A stretch of DNA of 64,000 nt from assembly GCF_000009365.1 (NCBI RefSeq), contig NC_008260.1:2265001-2329000 (forward strand). The letters run 5' to 3'. The translations under genes were made by a program, and so were the position numbers. The notes beneath the pieces were generated by a model that saw only the letters and a list, made by a program, of their open reading frames with translations, did no database searches and was not told where the DNA came from. This DNA is from Alcanivorax borkumensis SK2. GTDB lineage: Bacteria; Pseudomonadota; Gammaproteobacteria; Pseudomonadales; Alcanivoracaceae. Below, in pieces: positions 8,801 to 17,068 of this stretch; within the stretch, counting starts at the first letter, position 1; each line of letters opens with the position of its first letter.

Positions 8801-9231
8801 AAACCGTTCAACATATTCGTCAGCAAGGTTACCGTGGCCCGGTAATCATGCTTTCTGCCAATGCTCGTGAAAACGACCCAGCCATCCCCGACGGCTTGCA
8901 TAACGATTACCTGACCAAACCACTAAAACTCAATAGCCTACTAGACAGCCTAGCCCGCCACCTATCACTGACTTGGTTGCATCCACACAATACTTCACCA
9001 AAGCACATCACCGTTGTGCAGCAAGCCGAACCAGTGCGCGCTCTAAATAGCACCCTGCGTGATGAACTTCTTGCTCTGGCAGAGATCGGTCACTTAACGG
9101 GTCTACTGGATCGGATAATACAGGAGCGAGAAAAGGGAAATCTGGGTTCTGATATAGCGGAAAAAATGCACACTTTACTTAAAATATTTGATTTTCAGGC
9201 CGTGATCCGATTATTAGAGGCAGCCCCATGA
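5875..9231 (+). CDS. NCS1-permease/histidine-kinase/receiver fusion sensor
   Basis: A 1118-aa membrane sensor. Residues 1 to about 490 are a complete NCS1 (cytosine/purine/hydantoin permease) domain with about 12 membrane segments; it begins MAIEQRIFRVRRSYNQWVGN and contains GLPVSYYAARYGVDIDLLTR. Residues 497-534 form a cluster of nine cysteines plus histidines. Two further membrane segments (about 565-620) and a short helical linker lead to a HisKA domain (His680 in GLSHELRSPLNAAFGY), an intact HATPase (NLLSNAIKFT, DTGVGID, GTGLGL) and a receiver with phospho-acceptor Asp966 (DLVLLDISMPG). It is divergent from urtA and overlaps the next gene by 4 bp. Starts at 5773 and 5797 are in frame, but the first lies inside the sigma-54-like site. 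Probably senses or transports an amide, urea or nucleobase; the ligand is inference. Confidence 0.85.
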   Translation: MAIEQRIFRVRRSYNQWVGNQTLEDFSLRFTGKGARRWSAGRVAGTAIGAITFLALEAIGGAITLNYGFTNAVAAICAVMLTIFLLGLPVSYYAARYGVDIDLLTRGAGFGYLGSTITSLIYASFTFIFFALEAAIMAMALEILFDIPPTIGYLLSSLIAIPLVIHGITTLTRFQLWTQPIWVFLQLLPFGFILMQDPESLPRWASFEGLNNDGGSFNLIMFGAGATVLFSLVAQIGEQVDFLRFMPEPEKGKRLRWWAAMLAGGPGWVVIGALKALAGSFLAVLAFYSGLALEQAQEPMHMYLVAFSHVTQNPTMLLALAGIFVILSQLKINVTNAYAGSIAWSNFFSRLTHSHPGRVVWLVFNVVIALVLMEIGIYRAFESILGSYAVVAVAWMGALVADLVINKPLGLSPKHIEFKRAHLYDLNPVGFGSMMIATAIGLSARAGLWGETARALASFIALFSTFISAPLIALLTRSRYYIARAPSPSRELEGLACCICEHHFDREDMAFCPAYNGPICSLCCSLDARCNDSCKHNARFSEQLIDWMGGLLPQTLINHMRSRMGHFLGLLIIVALIMSGLLALIYYQIPIADPTVKELMADTLTKVFAILIIISGVVAWLFVLAHESRVVAQEESRRQTRMLMEEIKAHEKTDLALQQAKELAESANQAKSRYLTGLSHELRSPLNAAFGYAQLLEQDPTIPENRRDAIGAIRRSTEHLSDLIEGLLEISKIEAGRLELYRNQVCVPELIDELVTMFQLQAAEKGIGFEFRSKSQMPTWVTTDEKRLRQILINLLSNAIKFTREGQVTLTFRYRNQVAEFVIADTGVGIDEEDLKRIFRPFERVRKPGTPSVHGTGLGLTITQLLADIMGGDIQVSSIPGQGSEFRLSVMLSRLSGPAPTRHERKPVAGYIGERKSLLIIDDDPSHRGLISDLLTPLGFIINEAPDGETGLQLARHTTPDLVLLDISMPGLTGWETVQHIRQQGYRGPVIMLSANARENDPAIPDGLHNDYLTKPLKLNSLLDSLARHLSLTWLHPHNTSPKHITVVQQAEPVRALNSTLRDELLALAEIGHLTGLLDRIIQEREKGNLGSDIAEKMHTLLKIFDFQAVIRLLEAAP

Positions 9232-10133
9232 CAGCCGCACAACGTAAAGATCTGATACTGGTGGTGGACGACTCCCCAGATTCTCTCGGCATGATTCATC
9301 AAGCGTTGGATCAAGCCGGACTCACTGCTCTTATCGCACTGGAAGGCCAGCAAGCACTGAATATTGCCGAAAAAATGACACCAGATTTGATCTTGATGGA
9401 TGCGATCATGCCCAACTTAGATGGCTTCGAAACTTGCCGCCGCCTGAAACAGCATCCAAATCTAGCCTGCGTTCCAGTAATTTTCATGACCGGACTAACC
9501 GAAAGTGAAGATGTGGTCCGGGGCCTGGAAGCCGGTGGCGTAGACTACATCACCAAACCAGTGCGGCCTAACGAACTGATCGCTCGCATCCGCGTACATT
9601 TAAACAATGCTCGCATGACGCAAAGCGCCCACACCACCCTAGACCGACTTGGCCAAACCAGCTTTTCCACCGATGCGGCAGGCCAATGGCACTGGGCAAC
9701 CCCACACACCGACCAGCTACTGGAAAAAGCCAAGGTGGAACGCAGTGCGCTTGCAGACCCAATACAACGCTGGCTCAAACATCAACCGGAGCGGGGCCAG
9801 CAACTCAATAAACTGCCCGGTAACCTAGGGCTACGTTATCTGGGCCATTCAGTGAGCGGTGAGGAAAATAGCGAGCACTTGTTCCGGCTGCTACACCACG
9901 ACAGCGATGCAGAGCTGGAGTTGCTGAAAACTGCGCTGCATGTAACCCACCGCGAGTCCCAGGTACTAGTGTGGATTGCACACGGTAAAACCAACCGAGA
10001 AATTGCCCAGATTCTTGAGTTAAGCCCACGGACAGTGAACAAACATCTGGAACAGATCTTCCGCAAACTGGGAGTTGAAAACCGGACTGCCGCAGCAGCC
10101 ATGGTTATTCAATACCTTACCCAGATTCATTGA
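9228..10133 (+). CDS. LuxR-family response regulator
   Basis: 301-aa regulator, translationally coupled (ATGA overlap) to the permease-kinase and so almost certainly its partner. The N-terminal receiver has LILVVDDSPDS, phospho-acceptor Asp in DLILMDAIMPNLDG and the conserved Lys in YITKPVRP. A linker of about 90 residues follows, then a C-terminal LuxR/GerE helix-turn-helix (THRESQVLVWIAHGKTNREI, then ILELSPRTVNKHLEQIF). Likely targets are the divergent urt-ami operon and its own promoter; that is inference from position. Confidence 0.9.
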   Translation: MTAAQRKDLILVVDDSPDSLGMIHQALDQAGLTALIALEGQQALNIAEKMTPDLILMDAIMPNLDGFETCRRLKQHPNLACVPVIFMTGLTESEDVVRGLEAGGVDYITKPVRPNELIARIRVHLNNARMTQSAHTTLDRLGQTSFSTDAAGQWHWATPHTDQLLEKAKVERSALADPIQRWLKHQPERGQQLNKLPGNLGLRYLGHSVSGEENSEHLFRLLHHDSDAELELLKTALHVTHRESQVLVWIAHGKTNREIAQILELSPRTVNKHLEQIFRKLGVENRTAAAAMVIQYLTQIH

Positions 10134-10651
10134 GCGCCAGTCACCACCTCAGGCAGTAACAGAACCACACCCGCATAACTGGCCACCAGCAAGGTCATGG
10201 CAACCCCCAGCCCAAGGAAGGGCCCCACATTCAAGGCACGGTGGTAGATGAAACTTTGCGCCGCCAACTGCCAACTCACTAGCACTAAATAAAGTAGCTC
10301 AATGGCACTCAGTGACTGAGCCATAGAGGCGTTAAGGGCCAACAACGGCAGGCTCAGCAGGGTCAACACCACATCTACACCTACCAGCGACAAAGCCGTC
10401 TGCAACCAACGCCCCTGCAGCCCTTTAAACGCCAGCAGCAAACCTGTACCCGCCAACACCACCACCAGCGATAGCAATTGGCTGCTCACCAAGACACCAA
10501 GGGGTAATGCCGTCTGCAGGCTACCCACTAACAGCTGCAGCATAAACCAGCCTGCCAGCACCAGCGCCATTAACGACGAGGAATACGGGACGTTTTCAGG
10601 GCTGGCACGAAATATAGCCAGCCGCCAGAACAAGGTTATCAATACAGTCAT
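10127..10651 (-). CDS. Small inner-membrane protein of unknown function
   Basis: 174 aa, almost entirely hydrophobic, with about five membrane segments and no recognised catalytic motif. It resembles uncharacterised inner-membrane proteins seen beside metabolic genes in Pseudomonas and Alcanivorax, but I cannot name the family. Its last codons overlap the end of the LuxR regulator tail-to-tail by 7 bp. The N-terminus MTVLITLFWRLAIF fits a membrane anchor. A role in transport or in membrane organisation cannot be distinguished from the sequence. Confidence 0.7.
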   Translation of the reverse strand: MTVLITLFWRLAIFRASPENVPYSSSLMALVLAGWFMLQLLVGSLQTALPLGVLVSSQLLSLVVVLAGTGLLLAFKGLQGRWLQTALSLVGVDVVLTLLSLPLLALNASMAQSLSAIELLYLVLVSWQLAAQSFIYHRALNVGPFLGLGVAMTLLVASYAGVVLLLPEVVTGAQ

Positions 10652-10916
10652 GGATCCTCCGGCCCGCTATTCTTTCAGAGCAGGAGGGAAAGGCAAGCAG
10701 GAACAAGCTTCAAGCTCAACGTTGCAACATAAAAAAACATCTTCGCCATTCGATCAAGGCCGCCGCACAGCCCCTCTTGTCAGTTTCATCCGCCCACCCA
10801 CAACAACACCAGCCCATGCACACCTTGAACCTTGACACGATATGGTCCGACAACCACAGGTGTGTTTTTTGGACGCCTTCGCTAGAATGCTCACAAATTG
10901 AATCAAGGGGTCTCAC

Positions 10917-12179
10917 ATGGCGCGTAAAAACGCTTTCTATGCTCAGTCCGGCGGTGTTACTGCCGTCATCAATGCTTCTGCTGCCGGCGTTATTGAAGCA
11001 GCACGAGAAAACAAGGATGTGATCGGCAAAGTCTACGCCGGCCGGAATGGCATCATCGGCGCACTCACTGAAGAGCTGATCGATACAAGCAAAGAAAGCA
11101 AAAGCGCCATTGAAGCGCTCAAGCACACCCCCGGCGGGGCCTTCGGTTCTTGCCGCTATAAGCTGAAAGACCTCAAGACCTCCCAACGCGAATACGAACG
11201 TCTAATCGAAGTCTTCAAGGCTCACAACATCGGCTACTTCTTCTATAACGGTGGTGGTGATTCCGCCGACACCTGCCTAAAAGTATCACAGCTTTCCGAG
11301 AAAATGGGCTACCCGATCCAGGCTATCCACGTGCCCAAAACCGTGGACAACGACCTGCCCTTCACCGACGTGAGCCCTGGTTTCGGTTCCGTCGCCAAGT
11401 ACACCGCTGTGAGCTGCCGTGAGGCCGCCCTGGACGTGGCCAGCATGTGCGCCACCTCCACCAAGGTGTTCGTGATGGAAGTCATGGGCCGTCACGCTGG
11501 CTGGATCGCCGCCTCCGCCGGGCTCGCCAAAGAGGATGCCGATGACGCTCCGCACCTAATCTTGTTCCCGGAAATTGCCTTCGACAAAGCGGCCTTCATG
11601 AAAAAGGTGGAAGCCACCGTCAAGAAAGCGGGCTATTGCGTCATTGTGGTGTCCGAAGGGGCTCGCTATGAAGACGGCACGTTCTTGGCCGACGCGGGTA
11701 ACACTGACGCCTTTGGCCACAAACAGCTAGGCGGTGTGGCTCCGGTCATCGCTCAGATGGTGAAAGACGAACTCGGCTACAAATACCACTGGGCTGTAAG
11801 CGATTACTTACAGCGTGCCGCACGCCACATAGCATCAGCCACTGACGTGGAGCAAGCCTACGCAGTGGGCCGCGCCGCCGTTGAGTTCGCCGTGGCGGGT
11901 AAAAACGCAGTCATGCCCACCGTGGTTCGCAAGGACACAAAAAAATACAGCTGGACCATCGGCGAAGCGCCGCTAAAGAAAGTGGCCAATGTAGAAAAGA
12001 AAATGCCGCGTAAATACATTAGCAAAGATGGTTTCGGCATTACCCCCGCGGCCCGAGCCTACCTAGAGCCTTTGATTGGTGGTGAATCCTACCCTCCCTA
12101 CAAAAACGGGCTGCCGCAATTTGCCAAACTAAAACTAGCCCCAGTCGAGAAAAAGTTAAACGATGCTTTTGAGGTCTAA
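10917..12179 (+). CDS. pfp: Pyrophosphate-dependent 6-phosphofructokinase
   Basis: Phosphorylates fructose 6-phosphate reversibly with PPi instead of ATP, in the cytoplasm. 420 aa. The donor-site motif reads NGGGDSADT (about residue 110), where ATP enzymes have GGDGS; the acidic residue after GGG is the PPi-enzyme hallmark. The catalytic PKTVDNDLPFTD follows at about 140 and MGRHAGWIAAS at about 190. ATG at 10917 follows AAGGGG. A strong terminator closes the gene. A separate pyrophosphatase gene (ppa) lies 5 kb away, so the cell both uses and destroys PPi. Confidence 0.93.
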   Translation: MARKNAFYAQSGGVTAVINASAAGVIEAARENKDVIGKVYAGRNGIIGALTEELIDTSKESKSAIEALKHTPGGAFGSCRYKLKDLKTSQREYERLIEVFKAHNIGYFFYNGGGDSADTCLKVSQLSEKMGYPIQAIHVPKTVDNDLPFTDVSPGFGSVAKYTAVSCREAALDVASMCATSTKVFVMEVMGRHAGWIAASAGLAKEDADDAPHLILFPEIAFDKAAFMKKVEATVKKAGYCVIVVSEGARYEDGTFLADAGNTDAFGHKQLGGVAPVIAQMVKDELGYKYHWAVSDYLQRAARHIASATDVEQAYAVGRAAVEFAVAGKNAVMPTVVRKDTKKYSWTIGEAPLKKVANVEKKMPRKYISKDGFGITPAARAYLEPLIGGESYPPYKNGLPQFAKLKLAPVEKKLNDAFEV

Positions 12180-12196
12180 AACACTAGCATCTTGAT

Positions 12197-12234
12197 AAAA
12201 AGCAAAAGCCTCGCAATGCGAGGCTTTTGCTTTT
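12197..12234 (+). terminator. Intrinsic terminator after pfp
   Basis: Perfect long stem AAAAGCAAAAGCCTCGC / GCGAGGCTTTTGCTTTT with a three-base AAT loop, ending in T-rich sequence. It starts 17 nt after the pfp stop. The A-rich left edge makes it potentially active on the other strand too, but the nearest minus-strand gene (uraA) ends 104 bp to the right of it. Confidence 0.88.
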
Positions 12235-12337
12235 CACTAACGGCCAATGGCCATTCAGCCCTGACCGTTTCCCAGAACAACTATTCTTTTAATTTCGACG
12301 ATTCAACCATCAGATCAACCGCCTCATAAAAACAGAA

Positions 12338-13654
12338 TCATGTGCGCTCATCGCGCTCTTTTTTACGCACGTGCGCCAATAAGTCATCAACATACTCCTG
12401 CTCTTCATGAAGATCATCGGCCATGAAGGGGGCATGGGGAAGCACCTGATTCAGGAGCACCGCCACCAACCCGCATAGGCTAATACCCTGCAGGGTGAAG
12501 TCGCCGTTGCCCATGACCATGCCGCCAATGCCGAAAATCAAGGTTACCGCCACAATGACCAGATTACGTTGCGCATGAAGATCCACCTGCGCCTTGATCA
12601 AGGTATTCATGCCCACACTCGCAATGGAGCCGAACATAAGAATCAAAATTCCGCCCATCACTGGGGTGGGGATACTCTGTAGTAACAACCCAAACTTGCC
12701 AATAAAGGCCAATAAGATGGCGAAGATCGCCGTCCAGGTCATTACCACCGGATTAAACACCCGGGTCAACATCACCGCACCGGTAACTTCCGAATAAGTG
12801 GTATTAGGTGGGCCACCGAACAAGGCCGCCACCATGCTGGCCACACCATCGCCTGTGAGCGTGCGATGCAGCCCAGGCTTACGAATATAGTCTTTGCCGG
12901 TCACGTTACTGATCGCCAGCACATCTCCTACATGCTCAATGGCCGGCGCCAGTGCCACCGGCATCATGAACAGGATGGCGGGCCAATAAAAGGTGGGAGC
13001 AATAAAGGTCGGCACCGATAACCAGCCCGCTTGATTCACCCCGGAAAAATCCACCATGCCCATGGCCAGGGCCGTCAGATAGCCCGAAACTACTCCGCAC
13101 AGAATGGGTAATAGCCGGAACAAACCATGCCCCAGCGCCGCCACCAACATAGTGACCAACAAGGAAACCATGGAAACGAGCAGCGCATCCCCATACGCAA
13201 ACATCTGCATCTCACCATTACCGGACATGCCCATGGCAAAGTTCACCGCAGTAGGTGCCAAGCTCAGCCCAATCACCATAATGATGGGGCCGGTGACTAC
13301 CGGCGGCATCAGCCGGTGCAGAAACCCCGGGCCCCGCCATTTCACTAACACTCCGAGAATCACGTAAACCACGGCAGTGCAGAACAGCGCCCCCATCGTG
13401 GCTGGCACCCCCCACTGTTTCACAGCATGGGAAATGGGTGCCACAAATACAAAAGAGGACGCGAGAAAGACAGGAATAGAGCGCCGAGTAATCCATTGAA
13501 ACAGCAGCGTGCCCAAGCCCGCGGTAAATAGCGCCACGCTGGGGTCCAGCCCTGTGAGCAACGGCATTAACACCATCGCACCAAAAGCCACAAACAGCAT
13601 CTGGGCACCAATAAGAATGGTTTTCCAGTTCCAGAATCCGCCGGTCTGGCTCAT
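12338..13654 (-). CDS. uraA: Uracil:proton symporter UraA (NCS2)
   Basis: Imports uracil across the inner membrane. 438 aa, about 14 hydrophobic segments of the NCS2/UraA fold. Family landmarks are QMLFVAFGAMVLMPLLTG near the N-terminus, the substrate-site region ALAPAIEHVGDVLAIS (Glu-His) and GGPPNTTYSEVTGAVMLT with its conserved polar residues. It follows upp by 30 bp on the same strand, giving the usual import-plus-salvage pair. Other nucleobases are possible, but the pairing with upp favours uracil. Confidence 0.92.
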   Translation of the reverse strand: MSQTGGFWNWKTILIGAQMLFVAFGAMVLMPLLTGLDPSVALFTAGLGTLLFQWITRRSIPVFLASSFVFVAPISHAVKQWGVPATMGALFCTAVVYVILGVLVKWRGPGFLHRLMPPVVTGPIIMVIGLSLAPTAVNFAMGMSGNGEMQMFAYGDALLVSMVSLLVTMLVAALGHGLFRLLPILCGVVSGYLTALAMGMVDFSGVNQAGWLSVPTFIAPTFYWPAILFMMPVALAPAIEHVGDVLAISNVTGKDYIRKPGLHRTLTGDGVASMVAALFGGPPNTTYSEVTGAVMLTRVFNPVVMTWTAIFAILLAFIGKFGLLLQSIPTPVMGGILILMFGSIASVGMNTLIKAQVDLHAQRNLVIVAVTLIFGIGGMVMGNGDFTLQGISLCGLVAVLLNQVLPHAPFMADDLHEEQEYVDDLLAHVRKKERDERT

Positions 13655-13684
13655 AAGGAGCTCCTGTTAGCAATCATCACGCGG

Positions 13685-14311
13685 CTACTTGGTGCCGAAA
13701 ATCTTGTCCCCGGCATCCCCCAGGCCCGGCATAATGTAACCGTCCTCATTCAAACCCTGATCCACCGAAGCAGTGTAAAGAGACACATCAGGGTGTGCTT
13801 CTTGGACTTTACGGATACCTTCCGGCGCCGCCACCAGCACCAAAGCTCGAATCTGGGTGCAACCGGCTTTTTTTAGCATGTCGATGCAAGCCAGCATGGA
13901 GCCCCCGGTGGCTAGCATGGGGTCGATAACTAGCGCCGTGCGCTCGTCGATATCGTGGGCCAGCTTCTCAAAATAGGCCACCGGCTGCAGAGTGGTCTCA
14001 TCCCGATACACCCCCACCACACTCACTTTAGCGCTGGGGATCAATCCCAGCACTCCATCCAGCATACCCAATCCGGCCCGGAGAATAGGCACCACAGTGA
14101 TTTTTTTACCCCGGATGCGCTGGGCTGGCGCCTTGCCCATCCAGGTATCCACCTGATAATCCTCCAGCACCAAGTCGCTAGTGGCTTCGTAGGTCAACAG
14201 GCTGCCCACCTCAGAGGTCAACTGGCGAAAACTACGGGTGCTCAAGCTCTTCTGGCGCAACAGCCCCAGCTTGTGTTGGACCAACGGATGGCGAATTTCA
14301 TGGACACTCAT
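13685..14311 (-). CDS. upp: Uracil phosphoribosyltransferase
   Basis: Converts uracil and PRPP to UMP and PPi in the cytoplasm. 208 aa, the usual length. The start is the ATG at 14311 ([16 protein letters not shown]), preceded by AGGAG; an in-frame ATG 27 codons upstream lacks support. The PRPP loop is [14 protein letters not shown] and the uracil-binding C-terminus is [17 protein letters not shown]. First gene of upp-uraA. Confidence 0.95.
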   Translation of the reverse strand: MSVHEIRHPLVQHKLGLLRQKSLSTRSFRQLTSEVGSLLTYEATSDLVLEDYQVDTWMGKAPAQRIRGKKITVVPILRAGLGMLDGVLGLIPSAKVSVVGVYRDETTLQPVAYFEKLAHDIDERTALVIDPMLATGGSMLACIDMLKKAGCTQIRALVLVAAPEGIRKVQEAHPDVSLYTASVDQGLNEDGYIMPGLGDAGDKIFGTK

Positions 14312-14923
14312 GGTGGCAGGCTCCTGGATACCAATAAACATAGGGGCGCAGATCACCCCAACAATAGCGATATTGTGACGATTACAGCGCAAATGTCACC
14401 GGTGCACACGCTGTGTCATTTCACCGCACGCCCCCTCACACAGTCAGACAATACTAACCGTCAAAGAAAAAAAAAAACCAAAGGCGTTAATACATTGCCG
14501 AAAATTCACGGGTGATTTGCTGCTAGGGAGCCTCTGAAAAACGCTCGAGCAACAGAGGGGAAAGCGGTGCTTGCATCGCGAAGTAGCCTGTAACTCACCG
14601 ACGCTATTCGTGGTGCGAGCATCACTTCCCACAGCAGATCAGCGTTATTGGGCATCTTTCAGCGATTCGTCGGTTTAACATCCAGTCTCAGACATCTGGC
14701 ATCCAGCAACGCTGCCCTCAATCAGGCACAACCGGTATTTTCACGCTGATCCGCGATGAACCTTTTCTTATCGATGTGTCAGCCGCTCGTTAGCAGACCG
14801 GCTTTGCTCCCTCTCTTGCATACTCAGGGAAGAACAACCAAATGGGAATCGGAACAATATGTACGCATTGTAGGATCATTAAAGAAGCGAGAATTCGACA
14901 GCACTTCGCTCCACGAAAACCAT
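14312..14923. other. Intergenic region upstream of upp, no convincing gene
   Basis: About 610 bp between the upp start and the terminator of the lipoprotein gene. It must hold the upp promoter on its left side. A 66-codon reading frame at 14756-14956 has no plausible product and runs into the terminator. At 14526 the sequence GGGAGCCTCTGAAAAA resembles the terminal repeats of some insertion sequences, but no partner end or transposase is present, so it may be a relic or chance. Confidence 0.5.
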
Positions 14924-14950
14924 AAAAAAAGGCCGACAAAAGCCGGCCTT
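14924..14950 (-). terminator. Intrinsic terminator after the repeat-rich lipoprotein gene
   Basis: On the minus strand: AAGGCCGGC, a TTTT loop, GTCGGCCTT, then a run of seven T. It starts 22 nt after the stop of the lipoprotein gene. Clear intrinsic terminator. Confidence 0.88.
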
Positions 14951-14972
14951 GATTAAATACTAAAAAAAAGCG

Positions 14973-16046
14973 TTACAGTTTCACACCTAAGTGATCCAGG
15001 GTCTGCATGGTCAGCTGACCAGAAGCCAAATCGTTATCCTTCTGGTAAGCGATCACAGCCGCTCGGGTCTTGGAGCCGTATACGCCATCAATCCAAACCG
15101 GGTCGTAACCTTTCGCGGCCAGCGCTTTTTGGAGGCGGCGGACAACATCCTGAGTGGTATTGGTTTCACAGAGAATTTCACGCCATTCCATATCCGCATC
15201 CGTCACTTTGACCTGCTTAGGCACGTCTTTGTAAACGGCGGGGATCACTGTTTTCTTCTCTTTAGGCGGCTCTACCTGCTTGACCACCTCAACCGTGCTA
15301 TAGACAGCTGGCACAGTGACTTTTTCAGTCCGGGCAGGCTTATCGACCACTTTCTTAGTGACCGTCTTGTACACGGCAGGAATTTTAACTTCTTCAGTGC
15401 GCTCAGGTTTTACCAGTTCCTTACGGCTAATGGTTTTGTATTCCGCCGGCACTTCCACCAAACACATAATTTCACCGGTGGAATGATCGAGTTTCTCGAT
15501 AGGGCCACGGCCTTTTTTCCAGGTCGTGTAGGCTGGCTTGACCAGTACTTGCTCGGTAACCGTTTTATATTCCGCCGGTTTAGTGATCAGCTTGGTAGTC
15601 GCACCTTTAACCAACACTTCCTCAGTCACGGTCTTGTAGGTAGCCGGAATGACTTTCAGCTTCTCATAGGCTTCGCTGACCAGGATCTTCTCTTGCACGG
15701 TTTCATAGCGTGCGGGGGTGGTGGAAATCTTGCTGTCTTCCTGAGACACCATTACACGCTGCATTTCCGTTTTGTAGGTTTCCGGAATCACAACCCGTGC
15801 ATAACAATGTCCCGGCAGGGCATTAGGCGGCAGCAGCTGGGCGCCAGAGCTGGAAGAATCTGTAGAGGCCGGCTGCTGATCATTGGAGCTCAACGCGGCT
15901 CGTAGCTGCTGATTTTCCTGTTCCAGTTGCTGCTGCTGACTTTGCAGCGTTTGATATTCTCGTGTTTCCTGAATAGTTTGGTTGCTGGCACAACCGGTGG
16001 CAAGTGCCGCAATAACGGCCGGCAAAATGAGACGATTCAATGTCAT
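14973..16046 (-). CDS. Repeat-rich lipoprotein with C-terminal peptidoglycan-binding domain
   Basis: 357 aa from the ATG at 16046, which has AGGGAA 7 nt upstream (a longer frame starts at 16094). Signal MTLNRLILPAVIAALATGC ends in a lipobox with Cys19, so it is a lipoprotein. A Gln-rich coiled-coil segment (about 25-55) is followed by about eight degenerate repeats of 25-35 residues with the core P-A-x-Y-K-T-V-T-x-x-V-L-V-K-P. The last 60 residues (TTQDVVRRLQKALAAKGYDP, then IDGVYGSKTRAAVIAYQ) are a PG_binding_1 domain. It probably bridges the outer membrane and the cell wall. Mature part is rich in Lys, Val and Thr. Function of the repeats is unknown to me. Confidence 0.8.
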   Translation of the reverse strand: MTLNRLILPAVIAALATGCASNQTIQETREYQTLQSQQQQLEQENQQLRAALSSNDQQPASTDSSSSGAQLLPPNALPGHCYARVVIPETYKTEMQRVMVSQEDSKISTTPARYETVQEKILVSEAYEKLKVIPATYKTVTEEVLVKGATTKLITKPAEYKTVTEQVLVKPAYTTWKKGRGPIEKLDHSTGEIMCLVEVPAEYKTISRKELVKPERTEEVKIPAVYKTVTKKVVDKPARTEKVTVPAVYSTVEVVKQVEPPKEKKTVIPAVYKDVPKQVKVTDADMEWREILCETNTTQDVVRRLQKALAAKGYDPVWIDGVYGSKTRAAVIAYQKDNDLASGQLTMQTLDHLGVKL

Positions 16047-16548
16047 AGTCTGTTCCCTTTGAAAAACACGCGTTATTTTCTTCATATGGAACAATGCTCA
16101 ATAAAAATGTCAGGGACAATTATCAATACGTCTATAAATGCGCAATTTTACAATTTTTTTTGGGGAAAAAGCTTATCCCATTTCACCTACCTTTAAATAC
16201 GCAAAAAATTTATCATTATATATTATTACTTTTATTTCTTTGTTAAGAATAAATATTCACCTCAAGTGCTTTTACTCCAGTTACTGATACTGATTCTCTT
16301 TGGCGCCCTCGAAACAGATTCGCTCTTCACTCTTAACGATTATCCATACCCGGCTCCCAATCTATTGCCGTAGACAACGCTAACGACGCCAAAAAGAAAA
16401 ACGGGGAACCGTGAACGAAATCCTTGCCTAGGTGCATCCAAAAGTGTTCTTTATAATCACCCCTGCCGTTCGTTAGCAGGGGCCGGCACGACGCAGAAAA
16501 ACGTTGGGAGCATAGGTAAGCATGGAAAAATCGAAAGGAGCCGCAATC
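16047..16548. other. AT-rich intergenic region between divergent lipoprotein and rhodanese genes
   Basis: About 500 bp with two promoters expected, one per direction. The part at 16100-16260 is far more AT-rich than the rest of the window and contains long A and T tracts, for example TTTTTTTTGGGGAAAAAGC near 16155. That is the kind of DNA bound by H-NS/MvaT-like proteins, but no specific operator was recognised and no gene is supported. Confidence 0.5.
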
Positions 16549-16917
16549 ATGAAGCGTTATCTAATCATTTCAATTTTTGCCGTGTTGAACACACTTTGTG
16601 CTTCGCTATGGGCGGCTGACAGCCTCTCCGTGAGCGAACTCAAGCAAAGGATGCAAGACGGCAACGCGCCCATCATTATTGATGTGCGCGATGAAGACGA
16701 ATATCTGGCCGGGCATATTCCCGGCGCCATCATGGTCCCCGCCAAACAGATGGAACATCACCTGGACATGATGGAGCAGTATCGCAAAGAAGACATCGTG
16801 CTGTATTGCCAATCTGGCCGCCGGGCCAGCGCCGCTGCCACCGTACTGGAAAATGCCGGCTTCAAGAACGTGAAGCTGCTGCAAGGGAATTATCCGGGCT
16901 GGGAGTCCGCCCAATAA
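16549..16917 (+). CDS. Periplasmic rhodanese-like sulfurtransferase
   Basis: 122 aa from the ATG at 16549, preceded by AAAGGAG; an upstream ATG at 16522 would place charged residues before the signal peptide. Signal peptide MKRYLIISIFAVLNTLCASLWA, then a single rhodanese domain: PIIIDVRDEDEYLAGHIPGA and the active-site loop LYCQSGRRAS with the persulfide-carrying Cys. Probably handles reduced sulfur or a sulfane group in the periplasm. PspE-like proteins are the nearest named relatives. Confidence 0.87.
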   Translation: MKRYLIISIFAVLNTLCASLWAADSLSVSELKQRMQDGNAPIIIDVRDEDEYLAGHIPGAIMVPAKQMEHHLDMMEQYRKEDIVLYCQSGRRASAAATVLENAGFKNVKLLQGNYPGWESAQ

Positions 16918-16948
16918 GCACCGATTTGCCCATCACCACACCTCCGAC

Positions 16949-16984
16949 TGCCTATGGAATAAGGATATTTCTATTCCATAGGCA
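16949..16984. repeat. Perfect 13-bp inverted repeat between rhodanese and ppa genes
   Basis: TGCCTATGGAATA and TATTCCATAGGCA flank a 10-nt loop. It starts 32 bp after the rhodanese stop and ends about 40 bp before the ppa -10 candidate. There is no T-run, so it is not a normal terminator. It could be an mRNA 3' hairpin or a protein-binding site. Confidence 0.6.
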
Positions 16985-17025
16985 AGTTCGACTGTCCCCG
17001 ATTAGCCGTCGTCCGCTGCCATTGC

Positions 17026-17031
17026 TATAAT
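17026..17031 (+). promoter_or_regulatory. Candidate -10 element of the ppa promoter
   Basis: A consensus TATAAT lies 38 bp before the ppa start codon. The -35 region 17-18 bp upstream (TTAGCC) is poor, so only the -10 is convincing. Confidence 0.4.
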
Positions 17032-17068
17032 CCGCGCCCACCACCCACCCTGTTGAGAAGGACAGACC

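Noticed and set aside
10650..10916. Antisense and short reading frames upstream of pfp
   Set aside because: They have no recognisable product and largely overlap the pfp coding region or its leader; no ribosome site supports them.
14526..14541. Insertion-sequence-like end GGGAGCCTCTGAAAAA
   Set aside because: No matching inverted end, target duplication or transposase is present in the window, so it is only a possible relic.
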